From Holophagales bacterium (GTDB lineage: Bacteria; Acidobacteriota; Thermoanaerobaculia; UBA5066): a stretch of 64,000 bases of DNA. The DNA is taken from positions 62,001 to 126,000 of the forward strand of contig JADKBZ010000011.1 in assembly GCA_016714815.1 (NCBI GenBank), written 5' to 3'. Positions 36,177 through 43,010 of this stretch are shown piece by piece. The translations under genes and the position numbers were made by a program. Positions within the stretch are counted from its first letter, which is position 1. Every line of letters starts with the position of its first letter. Below the pieces are notes generated by a model, which was not told the origin of the DNA, did no database searches, and worked only from the letters and a program-made list of their open reading frames with translations.

Positions 36177-36867
36177 GGATCGCCTCGCAGGCCGACTCGA
36201 CGTCGGCAAAGCTCGAAAGGACGGTGTCGGCGCCCGCGGCGTGTAGCTCCTCGACGCTCGTGCGGCCGGTGGCGACCGCCACCACCCGGGCTCCGATCGC
36301 ACGGCCGCACTCCACGTCGGCCCGGGCGTCGCCCACCACGACGGTCTCCGAGGGGGAAAAGGGCCGCCCCGTTCGCTCGAGGGCGCGAGCGAGGGCAATC
36401 GGCCCCAGCTCGACGCGCCGCGGCGCCTCGTCCCCGAAGACGCCGAAGAGAAAGCGGTCCCAGAGGCCCGCGGCCGTCAGCTTGATCCGGGCGCCGCGCT
36501 GGACGTTTCCCGTCAGGAGGGCGGAGACGACGGCGGGGGCGGCCGTCACGCGCGCGACGAGGTCGGAGACGCCCGGCTTCAGCGCCGGGGGCTCGGCGGC
36601 GAGCGCCTCCTCCAGGAGGTCGAGATAGAGGGAGAGGGCGGCGGGCCGGCGCTCGAGGATGACCTCGTCCGGAATGCCGGCGCCCCGCATCAGCTCCAGG
36701 ACGATGACCGGGTCGAGCTTCCCTTCGAACCGGTAAGAGGAGAGGTCTCCCTCGGTCCCGAAGGTCCGCCGGAGAGCCGTCGAGAAGGAGTCGAGACCCT
36801 TCCGCCCCGAAGACAGGAGCGTGCCGTCGATGTCGAAGAGGACGAGCCGGGTCTTCGCCCGGCTCAT
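36169..36867 (-). CDS. HAD-superfamily phosphatase (phosphoglycolate phosphatase-like)
   Basis: A 232-residue haloacid-dehalogenase-fold hydrolase. VLFDIDGTLLSSG holds the nucleophile Asp and the acid/base Asp of motif I; SALLTGN is motif II; the conserved Lys of motif III is probably in the RGARIKL region; VVVGDARADVECGRA is motif IV with the metal-binding acids. The helical cap between motifs I and II matches Gph/PGMB-type small-molecule phosphatases. The ATG overlaps the upstream esterase stop (ATGA). The exact substrate cannot be predicted. Confidence 0.85.
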   Translation of the reverse strand: MSRAKTRLVLFDIDGTLLSSGRKGLDSFSTALRRTFGTEGDLSSYRFEGKLDPVIVLELMRGAGIPDEVILERRPAALSLYLDLLEEALAAEPPALKPGVSDLVARVTAAPAVVSALLTGNVQRGARIKLTAAGLWDRFLFGVFGDEAPRRVELGPIALARALERTGRPFSPSETVVVGDARADVECGRAIGARVVAVATGRTSVEELHAAGADTVLSSFADVESACEAILA

Positions 36868-37742
36868 CCGGCCTCCTCGGCACGGTCGAGGCGGCGGGCG
36901 ACGTCCGCGGCGAACGGGACGAAGACGGAACGCCAGTAGGTCCAGTCGTGTCCGCCCGGCTCGAGGACGAGCTCGCAGCGGCCCCCGAGAACCGTGACGA
37001 GCTTCTGGAAGTAGGACCCGACGTCCGAGAGGAGGTACTTGTCTTCGGTCCCGCAGCGGAGCAGGAGCTCGGGCGCGCGGGCGGCGAGCCCGGGCTCGTC
37101 GAGGAGGATCGAGGCGAGGTCGTTTCTCCTCCAGGGGCCGACGGCGGTGCTGTCGCCGAAGACGCGCCGGAAGGCGGGGCGGATGAGGAACGGAAGGCTC
37201 TCGGCGGATCGGCGGGAGAGCTGCTGGACGGCCGCGGAAAGGCCGGCCGTGACGGTGAAGAGCTCCGGGGAGCCCAGCCCCCACCGGACGGCGCCGTAGC
37301 CCCCCATCGAGATCCCCGCGGCGGCGCGGGCCGACCGGCGCGGCAGCGTGGGGAAGGCGCCGTCGACGTACGGGACGAGCGTGGACGAGAGAAAGGCGCC
37401 GTAGGGCACCTTGCCGTCGTGCGAGTCGGTGAACCAGGTGCCGACGCCCCGCGGCGAGACGACGAGCATCTCTGGAAGACGGCCGGCGGCCATCTCGGCG
37501 TCGAGCCGGGAGGCGATCCCCCGCTTTGCGAGCGTCTCCTCGCTCCCGAAGCCGTCGTGGAGAAAGTAGAGGACCGGGTAGCGGCGGGCGTTTCCCTCGC
37601 CGAAGGAAGGGGGGAGCTGGACGACGATCCGGACCGGGTCTTCGAGGTGGGGCGAGGCGACGAGCCTCGTCTCCAGGCGCGGCCCGGCCAGGGCCGGCGC
37701 GTGGGCGAGAAGGAGCGCGACGAGGAGCGGCGTTGGCTTCAG
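36864..37742 (-). CDS. secreted esterase-like alpha/beta hydrolase
   Basis: About 292 residues with an N-terminal signal peptide (KPTPLLVALLLAHAPALAG) and an esterase-D/FrsA-like alpha/beta-hydrolase domain: YPVLYFLHDGFGSEE near the oxyanion region, AAGISMGGYGAVRWGL with the nucleophile Ser in G-x-S-x-G, and LEPGGHDWTYWRS with the catalytic His. Relatives hydrolyse carbohydrate acyl or feruloyl esters or transfer mycolates. No ATG, GTG or TTG lies near the signal peptide. CTG at 37742 is preceded by GGAGG with five bases spacing and is the best start. Confidence 0.8.
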   Translation of the reverse strand: MKPTPLLVALLLAHAPALAGPRLETRLVASPHLEDPVRIVVQLPPSFGEGNARRYPVLYFLHDGFGSEETLAKRGIASRLDAEMAAGRLPEMLVVSPRGVGTWFTDSHDGKVPYGAFLSSTLVPYVDGAFPTLPRRSARAAAGISMGGYGAVRWGLGSPELFTVTAGLSAAVQQLSRRSAESLPFLIRPAFRRVFGDSTAVGPWRRNDLASILLDEPGLAARAPELLLRCGTEDKYLLSDVGSYFQKLVTVLGGRCELVLEPGGHDWTYWRSVFVPFAADVARRLDRAEEAG

Positions 37743-37857
37743 GAAGGCCTCCGGCGGGGATTGTAGGTGCCCGACGAACGAGGTCCGTCGTGCTAGCCTC
37801 CGCCGGATTCGCACCCGGCGCCCGCGACGGGGCCGGGGCGCGGGAGGCCTGACAGGT

Positions 37858-38610
37858 ATGAGCGTTCCAGCGGATCCGAAAGTGCTCGCCGGGAAGACCG
37901 TCGTCGTGACCGGGGCCGGGCGCGGAATCGGCCGCGCCATCGCGCTCGCCGCGGCGCGGGCCGGGGCCACCGTCGTCCTCGCCTCGCGGACCGCCGAGCA
38001 GCTCGCCGACGTGGCCCGGGAGGCCTTCTCCGTCGGCGGCACGGCCCTCGTCGTCACCGCCGACGTGAGGGTCCGGGCCGACGTGGACCACCTCGTCGCG
38101 CGCGCCGTGGCGGAGACGGGGCGCATCGACGCGGTCGTCAGCAACGCGGGCGTCTTCGTCTGGAGGCCGCTCGAGAAGCTCTCCGAGGAGGAGTGGGACC
38201 GGGTCCTGGACACGAACCTCAAGGCGACGTACCTCCTCGTCCACGCCGCGCTCCCAGAGCTGAAGAAGAGCCGGGGCCGCATCCTGAACATCTCCTCCAT
38301 CCACGGCACCGCCGGCGACGCGAACGTCGTCGCGCACTGCGCCGCCAAGTTCGGGCTCATCGGGATGACGAAGGCCCTCGCCCTCGAGCTGCGCCCGCAC
38401 GGCATCTCGGTGAACGCCCTCTGTCCCGGATCGACCGAGAACCGGACCCGCAACGTCGAGGCTTCTCCTCACGAGAAGCCGCTCGAGGAGAAGCTCGACG
38501 CCTTCGACGTCGCCGCCGCCGCCCTCTTCCTCCTTTCGCCCGCCGCCGAAACGGTTACCGGTGCCGTCCTCGACGTCTGGGGCGGGACCCGGGTCGAAGT
38601 GAAGGTGTGA
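37858..38610 (+). CDS. SDR-family oxidoreductase with substituted catalytic tyrosine
   Basis: A 250-residue classical short-chain dehydrogenase. TVVVTGAGRGIGRAI is the TGxxxGxG cofactor motif, SNAG the structural motif, and ILNISSIHGT contains the catalytic Ser. The expected Y-x-x-x-K motif reads AHCAAKFGLIGMTKAL, so the catalytic Tyr is His while the Lys is kept; the codon is CAC. The remainder (NALCPGSTENRTRN, TGAVLDVWGG) is normal. The protein may have altered chemistry or a binding role. The ATG is preceded by GGGAGG. It lies divergently from the esterase gene. Confidence 0.85.
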   Translation: MSVPADPKVLAGKTVVVTGAGRGIGRAIALAAARAGATVVLASRTAEQLADVAREAFSVGGTALVVTADVRVRADVDHLVARAVAETGRIDAVVSNAGVFVWRPLEKLSEEEWDRVLDTNLKATYLLVHAALPELKKSRGRILNISSIHGTAGDANVVAHCAAKFGLIGMTKALALELRPHGISVNALCPGSTENRTRNVEASPHEKPLEEKLDAFDVAAAALFLLSPAAETVTGAVLDVWGGTRVEVKV

Positions 38611-38655
38611 GGAATCCGCTCCCGAATTCCTCCCGTAGTGCGTTCGGAGTGAAGA

Positions 38656-39429
38656 GTGGCCACAGGTAGACCCCGCGTCGTCACGTCCCGGAAAGGCGGT
38701 CCCGACCTCGGGGACGTCGCCGGGCCGTTTCTTCTCGCCCTCCTCGCAGGGGACGAAGCGGCCGTCGAGGAGCTGGTCTCCCGCTCTCGCTCGCTCGGGG
38801 CCGACACGGCCCTCGTCGTGAGGGATCTCGTCATGCCGGCCCTCTGCGAGGTGGGCCGGATGTGGACGCAGGGCTCGGCGTCGATCGCCGAGGAGCACCT
38901 CGCAACCTCCCTCGTCAGCCGCGTCCTCGCCCGCTCCTCGGGCTGTCCGGGAGAGCCGGCCGGAGTCCCCCGGCGAATCGTCTTCGCCTGCCTGGCGGGC
39001 GAGTTCCACGATCTCGGCATCCGCTTTCTCGCCGACGTGGCGCGCGAGTGCGGGTGGGAAGCCGAGTCCCTCGGAGCCAACGTCCCCCGCGAAGCGCTCG
39101 TCCGGTTCGTCGAGCAGCGCCCGCCCGCCGCCCTGGCCCTCTCCGTCTCCCTGGCGGGCCACCTTCCCGAGGCGGCGGAAACGATCGCCCAGGTCCGGGC
39201 CGTCGCTCCCGGGGTCACGGTCCTCGTCGGCGGCCTCGCCTTCCGGGAAGACCCCGAGCGGTTCGCGCTGACCGGCGCGGACGCCGGCATCACCGACGCC
39301 GTCGCCCTCCGCGACTGGTTTCGCGCCGACAGGAAAGTGCGCGGCGCGTCCCCGGACGGCGTCTCCAGGAAGGGCCTGCCGGCGACGATGCCCGCCTCCC
39401 TCCGTCGTCGCGTCGCGCGGTCCCGCTGA
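38656..39429 (+). CDS. stand-alone cobalamin-binding sensor domain protein (CarH-like)
   Basis: A 257-residue protein made of a four-helix bundle (residues ~20-95) and a B12-binding Rossmann domain (~105-225). The bundle has Trp70 followed nine residues later by Glu80-His81 (the Wx9EH motif of the CarH/LitR light-sensing region), and the Rossmann domain has GEFHDLGIRFLADVAREC, the E/DxHxxG lower-ligand motif (His118), and LSVSLAGHL for the nucleotide loop. No DNA-binding domain is present, unlike CarH. It may sense light or B12 and pass the signal to a partner. The start is GTG at 38656; tRNA-Arg and a PAS histidine kinase follow downstream. Confidence 0.83.
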   Translation: MATGRPRVVTSRKGGPDLGDVAGPFLLALLAGDEAAVEELVSRSRSLGADTALVVRDLVMPALCEVGRMWTQGSASIAEEHLATSLVSRVLARSSGCPGEPAGVPRRIVFACLAGEFHDLGIRFLADVARECGWEAESLGANVPREALVRFVEQRPPAALALSVSLAGHLPEAAETIAQVRAVAPGVTVLVGGLAFREDPERFALTGADAGITDAVALRDWFRADRKVRGASPDGVSRKGLPATMPASLRRRVARSR

Positions 39430-39469
39430 TTTCCCGCTCCTGCTACAGTCTCCCCGTCTGGTCGAGCGC

Positions 39470-39546
39470 CTGCCCGTAGCTCAGCTGGATAGAGCATCGG
39501 CCTTCTAAGCCGAGGGTCAGCGGTTCGAGCCCGCTCGGGCAGGCCA
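39470..39546 (+). tRNA. tRNA-Arg (anticodon UCU)
   Basis: Acceptor arms CTGCCCG (39470-39476) and CGGGCAG (39536-39542) pair fully. The D-arm GCTC/GAGC, the anticodon stem TCGGC/GCCGA with loop CTTCTAA (anticodon TCT), and the T-arm AGCGG-TTCGAGC-CCGCT all fold. Discriminator G is followed by an encoded CCA. TACAGT about 20 bases upstream may be its -10 box. No integrase or att repeat is seen beside it. Confidence 0.95.
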
Positions 39547-39711
39547 GTCGTTCCCTTTCGGAGACTCACGAGGTGGCGACCCGCCCAGCCGTCGCAGATG
39601 GCCCGGAGGTGCGCGGACCTCGTCGTCCTGGCGCCGGCGACGTCGCGGGACCTCCGGATCCCGTCCGGCCCGTCGATGGGGTCGTGCCGTCCGAGTGGGA
39701 CAATCCTCATC

Positions 39712-41274
39712 GTGGAGGCGAGACACGCTCCTTCCGATCCGGTGGACCTCGTCGGTCGGGTCGGCCCTTCCGGGTCCGAATGCCCTGGCAGGCCCCTCTC
39801 TGGAGACTACTCGGCGGCGGCGCTCGTCGCCATTTCAGAAGGGGTCGTCGTCCATCTCGCGACGGGGGAGATCGTCGGCTGCAACCCTGCCGCGGAGCGC
39901 ATCCTCGGCCTCTCCTGCGGCCAGATGGCGGGCCGGACCTCTCTCGATCCCGGTTGGCGGGCGATTCACCTCGACGGGACGCCGTTCCCCGGCGAGGAGC
40001 ACCCGGCCATGGTGACGCTTCGGACCGGAGAGTCCCTTCGGGGCGTCGTCATGGGGATACACACGCCCGACGGAACGCTGCGCTGGATCTCGATCAACAC
40101 CGAACCGATCCCGGGAGCAGACGGTCGACCCGCCTCCGTCGTCGCGATCTTCGTCGACATCACCGAGCGTCACCGCGCAGAAGAGAGTCTCCAGGAGCTG
40201 CAGGTCCTGCTGAAGGCTCTCGTCGACAGCACGAACGACCTGATCTGGTCCGTCGATCCCGAGACGTTCGGCCTCCTCACCTTCAATCGTGCCCTGGAGG
40301 AGTATTTCCTCGAGGCCCGCGACCTGAAGATCAGGATCGGCCACCGGCCGGAGGACCTGCTGCCTCCGGCCGTTGCCGACAGATGGCACGAGATGTATCG
40401 AACGACTCTCCGGGAAGGTTTCTTCTCCGCGGAGTACGTGACGCACGCAGGCATGAGAACCCTCGACCTGAGCGCTCACGTCCTCGAGCGCAAGGGGAGG
40501 GTGTTCGGAATTTCGGTCTTCGGAAGGGACGTCACCGAGCGCAGGCGCAGCGAGGGCCGCGTCCTCGCCCGGACGGCCGAGCTCACGGAAGCGAATCGGG
40601 AGCTGGAAGCTTTCTCGTACTCCGTCTCCCACGAGCTGCGAACCCCGCTCCGGGCCATCGACGGCCACTCCGCCATGATCCTCCGGGATTGCGCCGAGCT
40701 GCTGGACGACGAGGGCCGCCGACACCTCGGGCAGATTCGCGGGAACGCCCAGCGGATGGGGCGGCTGATCGACGATCTCCTCGGCTTCTCCCGCGCCGGA
40801 CGAGTCGACCTCGCGGTCGAGAAGCTGGACATGACCGAAGCCGCGAAAGAGGCGTTCACCCGGGTCGTTCCGGATTCCGCCTCCGCCCGGCGGATCTCCT
40901 TCTCGATCGCCGTCCTCCCCGAGGTCACGGGGGATCCCGAGCTGCTCGGCCGGGTCTGGGAGAACCTCCTGTCGAACGCGGTGAAGTTCTCCGCCGGAAA
41001 GGAGAAACCCGAGATCCGGGTCGAGGGGAGCATCGAGGGGGACGAAGCGGTCTACCGGGTCCGCGACAACGGGGTCGGGTTCGACATGAAATACGTCGAC
41101 AAGGTTTTCGGGGTCTTCCACCGGCTTCATGCGATCGACGAGTTCGAAGGGACCGGTGTCGGCCTCGCCCTCGTCCGGAGGATCGTCATGCGGCACGGCG
41201 GAAGAACGTGGGCCGAAGGGGAGCTCGACAGGGGTGCCGTGCTCTCCTTCTCTCTGCCTGCGCGGAACGGGTAG
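39712..41274 (+). CDS. PAS-domain sensor histidine kinase
   Basis: A soluble kinase of about 520 residues: two PAS domains (from SAAALVAISEGVVVHLATGEIVGCNPAAERILG, and from ALVDSTNDLIWSVDPE), a HisKA dimerisation domain with phospho-acceptor His in YSVSHELRTPLRAIDGH, and an ATP-binding domain (N-box WENLLSNAVKFS, G1 RDNGVGFDM, G2 GTGVGLALVRRI). No membrane helix or receiver is present, so it acts on an unlinked response regulator. Its catalytic half is nearly the same as in the kinases at 43011 and 45033. The GTG at 39712 is chosen because GACAAT lies seven bases before it and the upstream 114 bases of open frame look non-coding; ATG at 39598 is the alternative. Confidence 0.85.
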   Translation: MEARHAPSDPVDLVGRVGPSGSECPGRPLSGDYSAAALVAISEGVVVHLATGEIVGCNPAAERILGLSCGQMAGRTSLDPGWRAIHLDGTPFPGEEHPAMVTLRTGESLRGVVMGIHTPDGTLRWISINTEPIPGADGRPASVVAIFVDITERHRAEESLQELQVLLKALVDSTNDLIWSVDPETFGLLTFNRALEEYFLEARDLKIRIGHRPEDLLPPAVADRWHEMYRTTLREGFFSAEYVTHAGMRTLDLSAHVLERKGRVFGISVFGRDVTERRRSEGRVLARTAELTEANRELEAFSYSVSHELRTPLRAIDGHSAMILRDCAELLDDEGRRHLGQIRGNAQRMGRLIDDLLGFSRAGRVDLAVEKLDMTEAAKEAFTRVVPDSASARRISFSIAVLPEVTGDPELLGRVWENLLSNAVKFSAGKEKPEIRVEGSIEGDEAVYRVRDNGVGFDMKYVDKVFGVFHRLHAIDEFEGTGVGLALVRRIVMRHGGRTWAEGELDRGAVLSFSLPARNG

Positions 41275-41363
41275 ACGCCGCACGGCTTCGGAAGGCTTTC
41301 GCGACTACCGCAACTCCTTCGGACCGGCGTGACCGTGGAGCCCGGAACGGCGAGAATCCGGCG

Positions 41364-41984
41364 ATGCCACGCCTCGTCGTCCTCGCCGCTCTGCTGCTCG
41401 CCACGGTGGCACCCGCGAGCGCCCAGGAGGCTGCCGTCGGGGAGCTGACCCCGTTCATCGGTCTTCGGGCCGGGGGAGGCCTGGACGACGCCGGCAACGG
41501 CGAGACGTACGCCATCGAGTCCGCGCTGTCGTGGGGGGTCGCGGCGGGCATCTCCCTCGGGAGCCCGAACCTCCTCGTGGAGGCGACCTACCTGCAGCAG
41601 TCCACGCGCCTCTCGGCGGAGAACCCCTTTTCGGGGGGAGACGGGAACCTTCACGACCTGAGGCTCCAGACGATCCTGGGGGGCGTGCAGTGGGACTTCT
41701 CGCCGCGAGCCCGGGTCCGTCCGCTCCTTTCGGCCGGTGTCGGCGCGACCTTCCTCGAGGGCCAGGGGGGAGGGATGTCGACCTCCTTCACGGCGTCCCT
41801 TTCGGGCGGCGTCAAGCTGATGGTGAACCGCACCTTCGGCGTCCGTCTCGAGGCCCGGGCGCTCGCGCTCTTTTCAGGCGGATCCCTCAGGGGCCTCTGC
41901 CAGTGGTCTGACTGCCTGGTCGGGCTGACGGGCTGGGGAACGCTCCAGGCGGAGGCCTCCGTCGGAACGCTCTTCTCGTTCTGA
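41364..41984 (+). CDS. small outer-membrane beta-barrel protein
   Basis: A 206-residue protein with a signal peptide (PRLVVLAALLLATVAPASA, cleavage before QEAAV) followed by alternating hydrophobic strands rich in Gly and aromatics (FIGLRAGGGLDD, LLVEATYLQQST, RPLLSAGVGATFLEG) and a C-terminal strand ending in Phe (ASVGTLFSF), the terminal signature recognised by BamA. It fits the OmpA/OmpW-like eight-stranded barrel class. Role unknown. It lies 89 bases after the PAS kinase; GAGAAT six bases before the ATG may be a promoter box. Confidence 0.78.
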   Translation: MPRLVVLAALLLATVAPASAQEAAVGELTPFIGLRAGGGLDDAGNGETYAIESALSWGVAAGISLGSPNLLVEATYLQQSTRLSAENPFSGGDGNLHDLRLQTILGGVQWDFSPRARVRPLLSAGVGATFLEGQGGGMSTSFTASLSGGVKLMVNRTFGVRLEARALALFSGGSLRGLCQWSDCLVGLTGWGTLQAEASVGTLFSF

Positions 41985-42020
41985 CCCCGGGTCCGCGCGG
42001 CGCGACGAGCCCCGCCCGGA

Positions 42021-43004
42021 TCACTCCGGCGGCCGGTAGCCGTTGTTGATCACGTAGGAAGGGTTGAGGAAGAAGACCAGGGCCTTCTGGCCGAAGTTCA
42101 GGCGCTCCTTCCTGAGAATCGCGACGGACCAGCGATGGAAGAGCTCTCCGACGACCGATCCCATGATCGGCGTCGCGATGAGGTCCTGGATGCTCGGCTG
42201 CTCGGCGAACGACTCGATGACGTACTCCCACATCACCGACTGGAAGACCGCGAAAGCGAACGACTGGCGGATCGTCCCCCCCTGGGACCGGACCATGTTG
42301 TAGTAGAAGGCCCCCGCGTACGGGTGCCCGATCCAGTTGTGGAAGGCGACGTCGCCATCCCAGACCGGCGGCTCGGTCCAGGCCCGGACGAAGTTCGAGC
42401 CGCCGCGGCTGAAGGAGTCGTCTTCCCACTTCGAGAACTGCTTCGGCAGCACCGCGAGGGCGACGCCGCTCGCGAGCGCGGTGCCGGTGATGATGAGCGT
42501 GCCGCGGAGGAACTTCGTGCCGAGCGGCGCGAGCTCGTTGCGGACGCCGCGGAGCGGGGCTCCGGGGGACGGCCGCGGCCGGAACGCCGGCTCGACCGCC
42601 AGGTCCCAACGGAGTTCCGGCTCGTCCGGACTCGCCGTCTCCAGGGAGCCGGGACAGAGGGAGAAGCGCCCGGGGGTCGGATCGAAGGGGTTCCGCGACG
42701 TGTCGACTCCCTGGCCGCAGACCGATCCGCCGAGAGCGAAGGAACGGCTCTGCGCTTCCCTGCCCCCCGGGCCGAAGTCGAGGACGGCCTCGGTTCCGAT
42801 CGTCGGGCGGTCGTCGGCAGAGGCTCCGCCCATCGCGAGGAGCGGGAGGCAGAGGCCGACCGCGAGCACGAGGCACCGGAGTCTCCCGACGGGTCCGCGT
42901 CGCGGCCCGTGCGAGCGCGAACGGTCGAGGACGAAGGCCGGGTCCCTGAGGGACGAACGTTCGCGATCGGGCGCCTTCCGCGGCGCGGGCTTCTGGACGG
43001 GCAC
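42021..43004 (-). CDS. DUF3943-domain protein
   Basis: A 327-residue protein. An Arg-rich N-terminus precedes a hydrophobic segment (residues ~42-60) that looks like a signal sequence, so the true start may lie later than the ATG at 43004. The C-terminal half matches DUF3943: WDGDVAFHNWIGHPYAGAFYYN, then SVMWEYVIESFAEQPSIQDLIATPIMGSVVGELFHRW. The HxWIGHPxxGxxYYN and E-x-x-S-I-x-D-L-I patterns suggest a membrane-associated or outer-membrane protein; function is not known. It is convergent with the barrel gene and divergent from the kinase. Confidence 0.78.
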   Translation of the reverse strand: MPVQKPAPRKAPDRERSSLRDPAFVLDRSRSHGPRRGPVGRLRCLVLAVGLCLPLLAMGGASADDRPTIGTEAVLDFGPGGREAQSRSFALGGSVCGQGVDTSRNPFDPTPGRFSLCPGSLETASPDEPELRWDLAVEPAFRPRPSPGAPLRGVRNELAPLGTKFLRGTLIITGTALASGVALAVLPKQFSKWEDDSFSRGGSNFVRAWTEPPVWDGDVAFHNWIGHPYAGAFYYNMVRSQGGTIRQSFAFAVFQSVMWEYVIESFAEQPSIQDLIATPIMGSVVGELFHRWSVAILRKERLNFGQKALVFFLNPSYVINNGYRPPE

Positions 43005-43010
43005 CGCGGG

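Noticed and set aside
39470..39546. tRNA-Arg as an integration site for a mobile element
   Set aside because: No integrase, no repeated tRNA 3-prime end and no change in base composition were seen nearby.
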